The position numbers and the translations under genes were made by a program. A stretch of 27,749 nt of DNA from a virus: IMG/VR virus record IMGVR_UViG_3300021137_001032, positions 1-27,749 of that record. One strand, given 5' to 3'. The notes under the pieces are model-generated. The model ran no database searches. It was not told the origin of the DNA and saw only the letters and a program-made list of their open reading frames with translations. Below are positions 1-5,665 of this stretch, in pieces (positions within the stretch are counted from its first letter, which is position 1; each line of letters begins with the position of its first letter).

Positions 1-20
1 CGACTCCCCAGTGTTTGATG

Positions 21-191
21 CCTTCATTTTGAAGGATACTCTCATAAAGAGCTTTTAACAACAATAATAAACCCACACACGTTTCTTAAGTCTCAATATG
101 CTATGGGCATATCGTATGGATTTATTATTGTTGTAAAAATTCAACCACAACACGTATCCCTAGAAGATTATGCTACATAATTGTTGTGGTT
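21..191. repeat. Structured noncoding region with nested inverted repeats
   Basis: I see no gene in 1-242. The stretch holds a CCTTC/GAAGG hairpin (21-25/31-35), a CTCT/AGAG hairpin (39-42/48-51), a perfect 14-bp inverted repeat (58-71/121-134) that encloses an ATATGC/GCATAT hairpin (96-101/107-112), and a perfect 10-bp inverted repeat AACCACAACA/TGTTGTGGTT (143-152/182-191) followed by CTTTTTAC. It could be a noncoding RNA, a long-loop terminator, or the 3' UTR of the minus-strand gene that ends at 243. The strand is undecided. Confidence 0.5.
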
Positions 192-242
192 CTTTTTACA
201 AGCAATCAATTGATACAATTGACTTGAATTTAAAAAACTTTA

Positions 243-722
243 CTAATTGTTCCATTTATACTTATATAAGTAAGTATCCAATCTTCCATTTGGTTTTAAG
301 AATTTTGGATTTCCTACCCGTATTGGTGTATATTCAATTGTGCGAACTACTATATCATACACTGTGATACTGCCAAGCAATTCTACGTTAACTTCATCTA
401 GAAACCAGCATTCTTTAGTTACCTCAGCATCAAATACAAGGTTTTTACCAACAATAGTTTTATTGGAAACAATTTGTTTGCTATCAATAATTACTGGGGA
501 ATATACATATAATATTACTTCCCCATTGATAAAATCATCTTTGGATAATTGTAAACCAAGAATACAACCATCTATTGCTGGTGCGAATGATACTCGTTTA
601 ATAGTATCATCTTCAAATGCATTCTTTCTACTTGCTACTTTAGAAGGCACTCTTGGTGTCAGTTTTTTTATATCATCAGATTTACTTAAATGATATAATG
701 TTTCAATTTCTTTTATATGCAT
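243..722 (-). CDS. Conserved hypothetical phage protein, 159 aa
   Basis: Function not recognised. The N-terminal third (LYHLSKSDDIKKLTPRVPSK, then EDDTIKRVSFAPAIDGCILG) resembles small proteins I recall from other phages and prophages that share a pattern of TPR-x-P followed by a 'FAPSID-C' block; no activity is known to me. There is no signal peptide or membrane segment. The start at 722 is chosen because TATAAATA lies only 4 nt upstream (727-734), which would make the late transcript nearly leaderless, and no Shine-Dalgarno is visible. A sigma70-type promoter and a structured leader lie further upstream, so the gene may be read both early and late. It is convergent with nothing: downstream is the structured region at 21-191. 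Confidence 0.8.
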   Translation of the reverse strand: MHIKEIETLYHLSKSDDIKKLTPRVPSKVASRKNAFEDDTIKRVSFAPAIDGCILGLQLSKDDFINGEVILYVYSPVIIDSKQIVSNKTIVGKNLVFDAEVTKECWFLDEVNVELLGSITVYDIVVRTIEYTPIRVGNPKFLKPNGRLDTYLYKYKWNN

Positions 723-726
723 GTTG

Positions 727-734
727 TATTTATA
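727..734 (-). promoter_or_regulatory. Late promoter TATAAATA
   Basis: Exact T4-type late -10 box (TATAAATA), 4 nt upstream of the ATG at 722. The expected start of transcription falls at or next to the start codon. Confidence 0.6.
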
Positions 735-736
735 AG

Positions 737-796
737 AACATACTAACTACCGCATTTCACGGGGTAGATTTATGGACTACTCGTCATTAGTATGTT
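737..796 (-). ncRNA. Structured leader, possible three-way junction
   Basis: On the minus strand a perfect 10-bp stem AACATACTAA/TTAGTATGTT (796-787 with 746-737) closes a 40-nt interior. The interior can form GAC/GTC and CTACC/GGTAG hairpins, giving a three-way junction. The outer stem begins within 1-2 nt of the start predicted from the TATAAT at 802-807. It could be a riboswitch-like or mRNA-stabilising element; it does not fit any riboswitch consensus I could recall. Confidence 0.5.
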
Positions 797-801
797 TAAC
801 T

Positions 802-829
802 ATTATACCATAATAAATCAGTTTGTCAA
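802..829 (-). promoter_or_regulatory. Sigma70-type promoter, TTGACA-16-TATAAT
   Basis: TTGACA (829-824) and TATAAT (807-802), both exact, with a 16-bp spacer. It reads into the leader at 796-737 and the gene at 722-243. Confidence 0.75.
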
Positions 830-839
830 CCTTTATTTA

Positions 840-905
840 TTATCTTTTCACTCTAGCTTTAGTTCTTGGTTTACCAGTTACTTTATTATTTCTGCTTCTA
901 GCCAT
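840..905 (-). CDS. 21-residue highly basic peptide
   Basis: A short frame starting MARSRNNKVTGKPR and ending KARVKR: 9 of 21 residues are Lys or Arg, with no acidic residue. It lies about 25 nt downstream of a TTGACA/TATACT promoter (937-964) and just before the promoter at 802-829. There is no clear Shine-Dalgarno (GGG lies about 10 nt upstream). If real it could bind nucleic acid, for example RNA or the ribosome; that is only suggested by charge. Moderate to low confidence because of the size. Confidence 0.4.
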   Translation of the reverse strand: MARSRNNKVTGKPRTKARVKR

Positions 906-936
906 TATTTAAAACCCATAAATTTTAAGAGTGTTT

Positions 937-964
937 AGTATACCATATTTACGTGTGATGTCAA
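937..964 (-). promoter_or_regulatory. Sigma70-type promoter, TTGACA-16-TATACT
   Basis: Exact TTGACA (964-959) and TATACT (942-937) with a 16-bp spacer, oriented to the basic-peptide frame at 905-840. Confidence 0.6.
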
Positions 965-972
965 TACTAGTG

Positions 973-980
973 GATAAATA
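973..980 (+). promoter_or_regulatory. Late promoter GATAAATA
   Basis: NATAAATA box 5 nt before the ATG at 986. With T4-like spacing the transcript would start on the A of the start codon, and no Shine-Dalgarno is present. Confidence 0.55.
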
Positions 981-985
981 TTTTT

Positions 986-1606
986 ATGAAAATTAAATCA
1001 AGATTAGATAATACTGAAATTTGTATAGAAATGAAAGAAGGTAGTAGGTATGGAATAATGTTAAGTGGTGGCATAGACAGTGCAGTTCTTTTATATCTTC
1101 TTCTGCTAGAATGTGAGGAGACTAATATAACACCAACTATAACACTTTTCACAATACCAAAACATGATGGGTCATTAACATATATAAATGGAATTGTACA
1201 ATATATGAATAACCGATTTAATATAACATTACCGGACACTATAACAGTTGGAAATCCGGATGCGCATCACACTAAACAGAGTACAACTGCATACTTTGAT
1301 ATTAAGATAAAATATCCAGAAATAGAATACATTTTTTTTGGTACAAATAAAATTCCTCCTACTACCGTTGCAGGTTTGGCACCTGTGAGAGTTAATGCAA
1401 ATACAGAAATGGTAATAGCTCCATTTTTTGATTTGTATAAAACACATATTATTGACCTATTATTTCAGTATGAAATGGAAGGGTTACTAAAACTAACTCA
1501 TACGTGCACTGAGCAAGTTATTGGACGATGTAATAAATGCTGGCAATGTGGTGAACGTGCATGGGCATTTAATATTATGGGTAGAAAAGATACTGGTATT
1601 AACTGA
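986..1606 (+). CDS. queC: QueC-like PP-loop ATPase (7-cyano-7-deazaguanine synthase family)
   Basis: QueC converts 7-carboxy-7-deazaguanine to preQ0 using ATP and ammonia; in phages the pathway can feed queuosine tRNA or 7-deazaguanine DNA modification. The sequence shows the PP-loop SGGIDSAVLLYLL (about residues 28-40) and a C-terminal four-cysteine cluster CTEQVIGRCNKCWQC followed by GERAWAF, matching the QueC zinc site with slightly different spacing (C-x7-C-x2-C-x2-C). It is 206 aa, a little shorter than the roughly 230 aa of bacterial QueC. No queD, queE, folE or dpdA is seen here, so partners would have to be elsewhere. It could instead be another PP-loop amidotransferase relative. Translation appears leaderless. 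Confidence 0.7.
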   Translation: MKIKSRLDNTEICIEMKEGSRYGIMLSGGIDSAVLLYLLLLECEETNITPTITLFTIPKHDGSLTYINGIVQYMNNRFNITLPDTITVGNPDAHHTKQSTTAYFDIKIKYPEIEYIFFGTNKIPPTTVAGLAPVRVNANTEMVIAPFFDLYKTHIIDLLFQYEMEGLLKLTHTCTEQVIGRCNKCWQCGERAWAFNIMGRKDTGIN

Positions 1607-1612
1607 TAAATA
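1605..1612 (+). promoter_or_regulatory. Late promoter GATAAATA overlapping a stop codon
   Basis: The box overlaps the TGA of the QueC-like gene (1604-1606) and serves the GTG-start membrane protein at 1636. CTCC and GGAG further on (1614-1617, 1625-1628) can pair around the Shine-Dalgarno. Confidence 0.5.
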
Positions 1613-1635
1613 CTCCTAATAATGGAGCAAACGCG

Positions 1636-2046
1636 GTGCCTAATTTTGATTTTTTCAGTCTAGTACAACAATGTGGGTTCCCAATTGCACTTGCTGTAGT
1701 TTGCGGTTGGTTTATCATGCAAGCAATCTCATTGGTTCTTGGTTCTGTTGTAAAATCAATTAAAAAAATCATAGGTCTTATAAAGTCAATGGATGGAAGA
1801 GTCCGTCAAATGAATGTTGATGTATTAGATTTAGATAAATTGGTTTCAGCATCGTTGGATGTGGATGCACTTCCAATGAAAGTTCATCATGAAGTAGCAG
1901 CGATAATGAATAATAATGGTGAAAAACCACCTGCACATCCTGCACCTAAAAAAACAATAATGGAAAAGATTAAAGACAGCGTTGATAATGTAGTAGAGAA
2001 CAACGTTGATAAAATTATTGATAAAGTAGAGAAAGTTACGAAATGA
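1636..2046 (+). CDS. Small membrane protein with coiled-coil tail
   Basis: 136 aa starting at GTG with GGAG about 8 nt upstream. One hydrophobic segment (about residues 10-37, containing CGFPIALAVVCGWFIM) is followed by a region with hydrophobic spacing and a charged Lys/Asp C-terminus (MEKIKDSVDNVVENNVDKII) that looks helical. The QCGFPIA entry to the membrane segment resembles the N-terminus of BhlA/UviB-type holin-like peptides and is echoed by KYGFPII in the protein at 3878. A holin or other envelope function is an inference. Its stop overlaps the next start (ATGA at 2043). Confidence 0.7.
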   Translation: MPNFDFFSLVQQCGFPIALAVVCGWFIMQAISLVLGSVVKSIKKIIGLIKSMDGRVRQMNVDVLDLDKLVSASLDVDALPMKVHHEVAAIMNNNGEKPPAHPAPKKTIMEKIKDSVDNVVENNVDKIIDKVEKVTK

Positions 2047-2492
2047 ATATTAGAGAAATTATTTGTGAATCGGAAGAACCAGAGATATCAAAACGTGAAC
2101 TAATACTACGTAAACGGCAACGCGTTAGAGATTTCATCAACACAATGAATAGTAGATATCCAGAAACGCATCCAATGTTCGGACCAGATAAGCATTTGAA
2201 AATAATTAGTTCAAATGATTTTGTTCAATTTACATTGCAGCCGGACGATGCTGAAAATAGTGTTGAAATAAGTTGGATATCCGCACATCCTCAAAGAAAA
2301 GGATATGCAAGTGCTTTCATTAAAGAAATGCAGGATTTGGCAACTGACTATAAGGTAGATTTGACGTTGACTGCATGGGCAAATGGTCGGGTTGAACAAA
2401 AAAATCTTATTAAAATTTACGAAAAATCTGGTTTTAAAATGATCCCAAACACCAACAAGTTAAAATGGAAAAATCCGGAAACAGAAATATGA
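2043..2492 (+). CDS. GNAT-family N-acetyltransferase with capsid-targeting-like N-terminus
   Basis: 149 aa. The C-terminal half has the GNAT acetyl-CoA motif A (EISWISAHPQRKGYASAFIK, with the QRKGYA turn) and the motif B-like end LIKIYEKSGFKMI. The acceptor substrate cannot be read from sequence. The N-terminus MNIREIICE-SEEPE fits the T4 capsid-targeting pattern (I-x-E cleaved by the prohead protease), also seen in the genes at 4366, 4656 and 5239. If so, this enzyme would be packaged and injected with the DNA, analogous to T4 Alt and the internal proteins; that is inference. It overlaps both neighbours by 4 nt. Confidence 0.75.
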   Translation: MNIREIICESEEPEISKRELILRKRQRVRDFINTMNSRYPETHPMFGPDKHLKIISSNDFVQFTLQPDDAENSVEISWISAHPQRKGYASAFIKEMQDLATDYKVDLTLTAWANGRVEQKNLIKIYEKSGFKMIPNTNKLKWKNPETEI

Positions 2493-2773
2493 GCCCAGAA
2501 TATATTAAATTCTTTTCAGATGTTATTATCCCTATCCTAGCAAGTTGTGCAGGTGGGGCATTTATCTTTACAGCATTAAAATTTGTATTAGGTGATATTA
2601 TTGCATCTGTTAAAACATTAGCTTCAATTGTAATGGCATTAGAGAACCGAGTTAAAACCTGTTCTCATGAATTGATTAAAATTGACGTTACCATATCATC
2701 AGTGTTAGGATTAAGACCAGATTTAGATAGAATATCAAGAAGTGACGGAAAACTTGATGCTAGACGCGACTAA
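2489..2773 (+). CDS. Small membrane protein, holin-like
   Basis: 94 aa from the ATG at 2489, chosen because it gives an ATGA overlap with the upstream stop and starts MSPEYIKFF; an upstream ATG at 2465 would add 8 residues. One membrane segment (VIIPILASCAGGAFIFTALK, about residues 11-30) is followed by an amphipathic helix and a polar tail. Its architecture matches the proteins at 1636 and 3878: a short N-terminus, a single membrane helix, then a coiled-coil-like stretch ending near a (V/L)LGLRPDL or VLQIREN motif. The function is unknown; a lysis or envelope role is possible. Confidence 0.65.
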   Translation: MSPEYIKFFSDVIIPILASCAGGAFIFTALKFVLGDIIASVKTLASIVMALENRVKTCSHELIKIDVTISSVLGLRPDLDRISRSDGKLDARRD

Positions 2774-2778
2774 TTTTT

Positions 2779-2786
2779 GATAAATA
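2779..2786 (+). promoter_or_regulatory. Late promoter GATAAATA of homing endonuclease 1
   Basis: NATAAATA box 3 nt before the hairpin at 2790-2819. Confidence 0.5.
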
Positions 2787-2789
2787 ATC

Positions 2790-2819
2790 ATAGGTCGCGG
2801 AATTGGAGTTCCCACCTAT
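2790..2819 (+). ncRNA. 5' hairpin of homing endonuclease 1
   Basis: Outer stem ATAGGT/ACCTAT (2790-2795/2814-2819), a CGC bulge opposite a single C, inner stem GGAA/TTCC (2799-2802/2809-2812) and loop TTGGAG. The same architecture precedes the other two homing endonucleases (17100, 21211), where the outer stem is GTAGTT/AACTAC. Two base pairs therefore change with pairing kept. Confidence 0.7.
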
Positions 2820-2852
2820 TCTAAACATTTTAACAATAATCGGGAGACTAGT

Positions 2853-3878
2853 ATGTTCAGTAATACTATTTATACATTACCGTATTTCTATATTATAGAA
2901 CATAAAAAAACAAAAATCAAATATGCAGGGGCGCGATGGGCTAAAGGCTGTCATCCATCCGAATTTATGACTATAGGTGGGTATACAACATCATCTAAAA
3001 TGATTAATGAGATAATACAGAAGGACGGGATTGATATTTTTGAAATACTGGAAATTATAACTATAGATGAATTACAAATGCCGTTCGGAACCAACTCTAT
3101 TTTTGTATATGAATCGTGGTTCTTAACATTTCATAACTGTGCAACATCGAGTAACTGGTATAACTGTCATAATAACATGGGCATGGCTTTCGGTACTAAC
3201 TCATTTTATAGTAGTTCTAAACAATCGTGTTTAAGAAAATATGGTGTTGATAATGTTTTTAAATCTGTTGACATACAAGAAAAAATAAAAGAAACCCATA
3301 TGAACAATTTAGGAGTCGAATACCCTATGCAATCGGATCTAGTAAAGAATAAATCGAAAGTTTCTTGTAAAGAAAAGTATGGGTATGAATTTACAGCGCA
3401 GGTACCACATATTCGTAAAAAACAACTACAAACTAGGTTGATGAATAATGATAGTAATTATTTCTCACAACAATCATTAGATAAACGAACAGCCACTTCA
3501 ATTAAAAAATATGGGGTTGACAATCCTATGAAATCATCTAATATAAAGCAAAAAGTTAAAAAAACTAAATTTGCGTTATACGGCGATGAAAATTACAATA
3601 ATATGCAAAAAAATAGGCAAACTAAACAGGAAAAATATGGCGATGAAAATTACAATAATTATGCCAAAAATAGAAAGACCTGTTTAGAAAAATACGGGGT
3701 GGATAATGCATCGAAGTCGGACATAGTAAAGAAAAAAATATGCAATACTATTATGGAAAGACATGGCGTTAATTATATATCTGAAATTATATTAATTTGT
3801 CCATATTGTGGTAAAAGTGGTAGTAAACCTCCCATGACGAGATGGCATTTTGATAACTGCAAATTTAAGGACTTATAA
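2853..3878 (+). CDS. Homing-endonuclease-like protein with repeated KYGVDN modules and C-terminal zinc finger
   Basis: 341 aa. The N-terminal part (YFYIIEHKKTKIKYAGARWA, then GGYTTSSKMINEII) resembles the diverged GIY-YIG-like N-terminus of phage homing endonucleases. The middle carries at least six imperfect repeats of the type KYGVDN-x2-KS-x2-I-x2-K-(I/V)-K-x-T, as in Hef-like phage nucleases. The C-terminus has a Cys/His finger, CPYCGKSG...MTRWHFDNCK, nearly identical to that of the decayed endonuclease ending at 17978. It sits between two membrane-protein genes, and its TAA overlaps the next ATG by 1 nt. It has its own late promoter and hairpin. GGGAGA precedes the start. Its target site is unknown. 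Confidence 0.75.
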   Translation: MFSNTIYTLPYFYIIEHKKTKIKYAGARWAKGCHPSEFMTIGGYTTSSKMINEIIQKDGIDIFEILEIITIDELQMPFGTNSIFVYESWFLTFHNCATSSNWYNCHNNMGMAFGTNSFYSSSKQSCLRKYGVDNVFKSVDIQEKIKETHMNNLGVEYPMQSDLVKNKSKVSCKEKYGYEFTAQVPHIRKKQLQTRLMNNDSNYFSQQSLDKRTATSIKKYGVDNPMKSSNIKQKVKKTKFALYGDENYNNMQKNRQTKQEKYGDENYNNYAKNRKTCLEKYGVDNASKSDIVKKKICNTIMERHGVNYISEIILICPYCGKSGSKPPMTRWHFDNCKFKDL

Positions 3879-4141
3879 TGGACATAACACAACTAGCAGA
3901 ACTCATTAATAAGTACGGATTTCCAATCATATCTAGTTTTTATATGCTCAGGATGGTAAAGTATGTTTGGTCATTTACCATAGATGAAATTAATCCAGTA
4001 TTGGGGGAAGCATCTAAAGAATTGATTGCATTAATAGATCGTATACGATTATTGGATAATGATCTTTTGCGATTAACTGCAAAACTAAATACAGTATTGC
4101 AGATCAGAGAAAATGCTCAAAAACAAAAGGAACTAGAATGA
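3878..4141 (+). CDS. Small membrane protein, holin-like
   Basis: 87 aa: a hydrophobic stretch near the N-terminus (KYGFPIISSFYMLRMVKYVW), then a long amphipathic helix (LLDNDLLRLTAKLNTVLQIR). It looks related in layout to the proteins at 1636 and 2489. AAGGA precedes the start by 7 nt, inside the 3' end of the endonuclease gene, so the two are translationally close. The following ATG overlaps its stop (ATGA at 4138). The role is unknown; a holin-like or envelope protein is the best guess. Confidence 0.65.
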   Translation: MDITQLAELINKYGFPIISSFYMLRMVKYVWSFTIDEINPVLGEASKELIALIDRIRLLDNDLLRLTAKLNTVLQIRENAQKQKELE

Positions 4142-4362
4142 AATTTTTATTTACTGATTCACATTCTGGAAAACTAAGTAGTTCAAAAATATGGACACAT
4201 ATTTCATATAGTGTTGCAACCTATGTAGTGATTAAAAGTGTAAATGATGCTACAAATTGGGAGATGTTGCTTGTATATATGGCAGTTGTAGGTGGCAGTG
4301 AAATTGCTAAAAAGATATTAACAGTTGCTTATCAAGGTAAAGAAGAAAAGAAGGAAGATTAA
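4138..4362 (+). CDS. Small membrane protein, putative phage holin
   Basis: 74 aa. The opening LFTDSHSGKLSSSKIWTHIS, followed by two hydrophobic stretches (ISYSVATYVVIKSV and MLLVYMAVVGGSEIAKKI) and a charged KKED tail, is a layout common among short phage membrane proteins annotated as holins. The 'GKLSSSK' turn before the first helix is the most recognisable part. It overlaps the preceding gene by 4 nt and is the last of the short membrane-protein genes here. No endolysin is nearby apart from the distant RlpA-like protein, so a lysis role is unproven. Confidence 0.6.
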   Translation: MKFLFTDSHSGKLSSSKIWTHISYSVATYVVIKSVNDATNWEMLLVYMAVVGGSEIAKKILTVAYQGKEEKKED

Positions 4363-4365
4363 TAT

Positions 4366-4659
4366 ATGAGAATAAGTGAATTAATTAGTGAAGATTGGCA
4401 AAAAGTCAATAAACAAGATAAAACCGACGGAATGAGTAAAAAGGCCGTTAGTACATATCGTAAAGAACATCCTGGAAGCAAACTAAAAACTGCTGTTACA
4501 AAAAAACCTAGTGAATTAAAGAAAGGTAGTAAAGACTCTAATAGACGAAAAAGTTTTTGTGCAAGGTCAAACGGACAAAAGAATATGCATCACATTGATT
4601 GTTCAAAAACACCCGATAAACCAATCTGTAAAGCACGTAGTCGATGGAACTGTGAATGA
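4366..4659 (+). CDS. Lys/Arg-rich conserved phage protein (DUF6321-like) with capsid-targeting-like N-terminus
   Basis: 97 aa, strongly basic. The core (GMSKKAVSTYRKEHPGSKLK, then KTAVTKKPSELKKGSKDSNRRKSFCAR and an end RSRWNC) matches a widespread phage family that I associate with DUF6321; the domain name is from memory. The usual final W-N-C is present. The N-terminus MRISELISE-DWQK fits the I-x-E capsid-targeting pattern, and a small basic DNA-binding protein is what a packaged internal protein would look like. AAGGAAG lies 6-12 nt upstream of the start. The stop overlaps the next gene (ATGA). Confidence 0.7.
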   Translation: MRISELISEDWQKVNKQDKTDGMSKKAVSTYRKEHPGSKLKTAVTKKPSELKKGSKDSNRRKSFCARSNGQKNMHHIDCSKTPDKPICKARSRWNCE

Positions 4660-5126
4660 AGATTAAAGAAATTTTAGAAGTAACTATGAATAGTAAAACA
4701 GGTGCTGGTGCTGTAAGCAATAATGATGAAGTAGATTACTTTGGAATTCGTGTAAAAATGAAACCATCAACATTTTTAAAGTTAGCAGAAGAAATGCCAG
4801 TAGATTCAGAAGTAAAACAACAAATTTTAAAATTAGCACAGTATATAAAAGATGGCGGGGAAATTGGTCAACCATTTTTTGGTATACATATTCCAGAAAA
4901 ATGGCATTCTGGAGACTTTACAGAACCTGCTGAAATTACAAATCATGAAGGACGACATCGCATGGAAGCAATTATATTAGCGGAAGGTGATAACCCTGTT
5001 GAAGTGCATTTATTTCCACAATATTATAGAAATAGACATATAACACTTGAATGGATTAAACGACTTAATAAAAGTATTATTAGCGAGACTGGACAATTGA
5101 TATCAGGCCCATTGTTTACAATTTAA
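4656..5126 (+). CDS. Conserved phage protein with HEGRHR motif
   Basis: 156 aa. Blocks SKTGAGAVSNNDEVDYFGIR, NHEGRHRMEAIILAEG, PVEVHLFPQYYRNRHIT and SETGQLISGPLF belong to a phage family I recognise by pattern but cannot name. The HEGRHR-x2-A motif recalls the Gly-Arg nucleotide-binding loop of ParB/sulfiredoxin-fold proteins, which is only a resemblance. The N-terminus MKIKEILE-V fits the I-x-E capsid-targeting pattern seen in three neighbours. An internal ATG at 4686 is the alternative start, but the first ATG gives a 4-nt overlap with the previous gene and keeps the motif. Confidence 0.7.
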   Translation: MKIKEILEVTMNSKTGAGAVSNNDEVDYFGIRVKMKPSTFLKLAEEMPVDSEVKQQILKLAQYIKDGGEIGQPFFGIHIPEKWHSGDFTEPAEITNHEGRHRMEAIILAEGDNPVEVHLFPQYYRNRHITLEWIKRLNKSIISETGQLISGPLFTI

Positions 5127-5141
5127 GAATTGCCCTTAGGA

Positions 5142-5216
5142 CCGTAACATTTGTTACGTGGCATAGGTGTCTACCACCTTTAGAACATTGATTCGCTACC
5201 AGTATTCTATAAAGGG
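5142..5216 (+). other. Hairpin-rich leader before the HicA-like gene
   Basis: Three stems in about 80 nt: CGTAAC/GTTACG with loop ATTT (near 5143-5158), AGGTG/CACCT (near 5165-5179) and CTACC/GGTAG with a wider loop (near 5196-5218). No NATAAATA box or TTGACA/TATAAT pair is seen. It could be a terminator remnant, a processing site or translational control. It lacks a T-arm, so it is not a tRNA. Confidence 0.35.
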
Positions 5217-5238
5217 TAGAATTAATTTGAGAAATATA

Positions 5239-5481
5239 ATGAAAATATATGAAATAATATTTGAAGATGAATTGTTAGATGAAGATGGGATTCCATCATT
5301 AAAGGATGTATTAAGAGAATTAAAACGTCAAGGATGGACTAAAAGAGAAGGTGGTTCACATGAAAAATGGTTCCCACCTGAAGGGTTTATATTACCAAAT
5401 AACAGACCTTTTATACCAATTCCTAGATCTCATTGTAATCCACATACTCTTAGGGATATTATAAAAATAGCCAAATTATGA
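5239..5481 (+). CDS. HicA-like (YcfA family) protein with capsid-targeting-like N-terminus
   Basis: 80 aa from the ATG at 5239. An upstream in-frame ATG at 5167 would run through the hairpin region and is less likely. Residues 20-80 (LKDVLRELKRQGWTKREGGS, then HEKWFPPEG and PRSHCNPHTLRDIIKIAKL) match the dsRBD-like HicA mRNA-interferase fold, with the GSH catalytic-type histidine. No hicB antitoxin is adjacent. The first residues MKIYEIIFE-DE closely follow the T4 internal-protein leader (M-K-x-Y..I-x-E). A packaged RNase-like protein acting right after injection is an attractive inference. It could also be a non-toxic HicA homologue. Confidence 0.65.
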   Translation: MKIYEIIFEDELLDEDGIPSLKDVLRELKRQGWTKREGGSHEKWFPPEGFILPNNRPFIPIPRSHCNPHTLRDIIKIAKL

Positions 5482-5484
5482 TTT

Positions 5485-5655
5485 TTAATATCTATTTTGC
5501 CAAATAAAAAACCAATCTTTTAATGATTTATAAATCATTTCTGGGACTATTACAAATAGACTAAGTACTGCTACTAATAGTAATATAAACATAATTCCTA
5601 TTGTAGCAATTATTCCGCAAATCGATGATATAAAACTTCTGTTTCTAAATGCCAT
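5485..5655 (-). CDS. Single-pass membrane protein, 56 aa
   Basis: Start at 5655 is chosen over the upstream in-frame ATG at 5727 because AAAGGA lies just before it and because this leaves a 10-nt gap after the cyclase stop instead of a long overlap. One hydrophobic helix (ICGIIATIGIMFILLLVAVL) is preceded by a short basic N-terminus and followed by an aromatic tail. It is the last gene of the minus-strand block and convergent with the HicA-like gene. No function recognised. Confidence 0.6.
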   Translation of the reverse strand: MAFRNRSFISSICGIIATIGIMFILLLVAVLSLFVIVPEMIYKSLKDWFFIWQNRY

Positions 5656-5665
5656 TTTGAATCCT

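Noticed and set aside
737-796. Purine or preQ1 riboswitch, or hammerhead ribozyme
   Set aside because: The three-way junction lacks the conserved core bases of the purine aptamer, the preQ1 pseudoknot tail and the CUGANGA/GAA hammerhead core.
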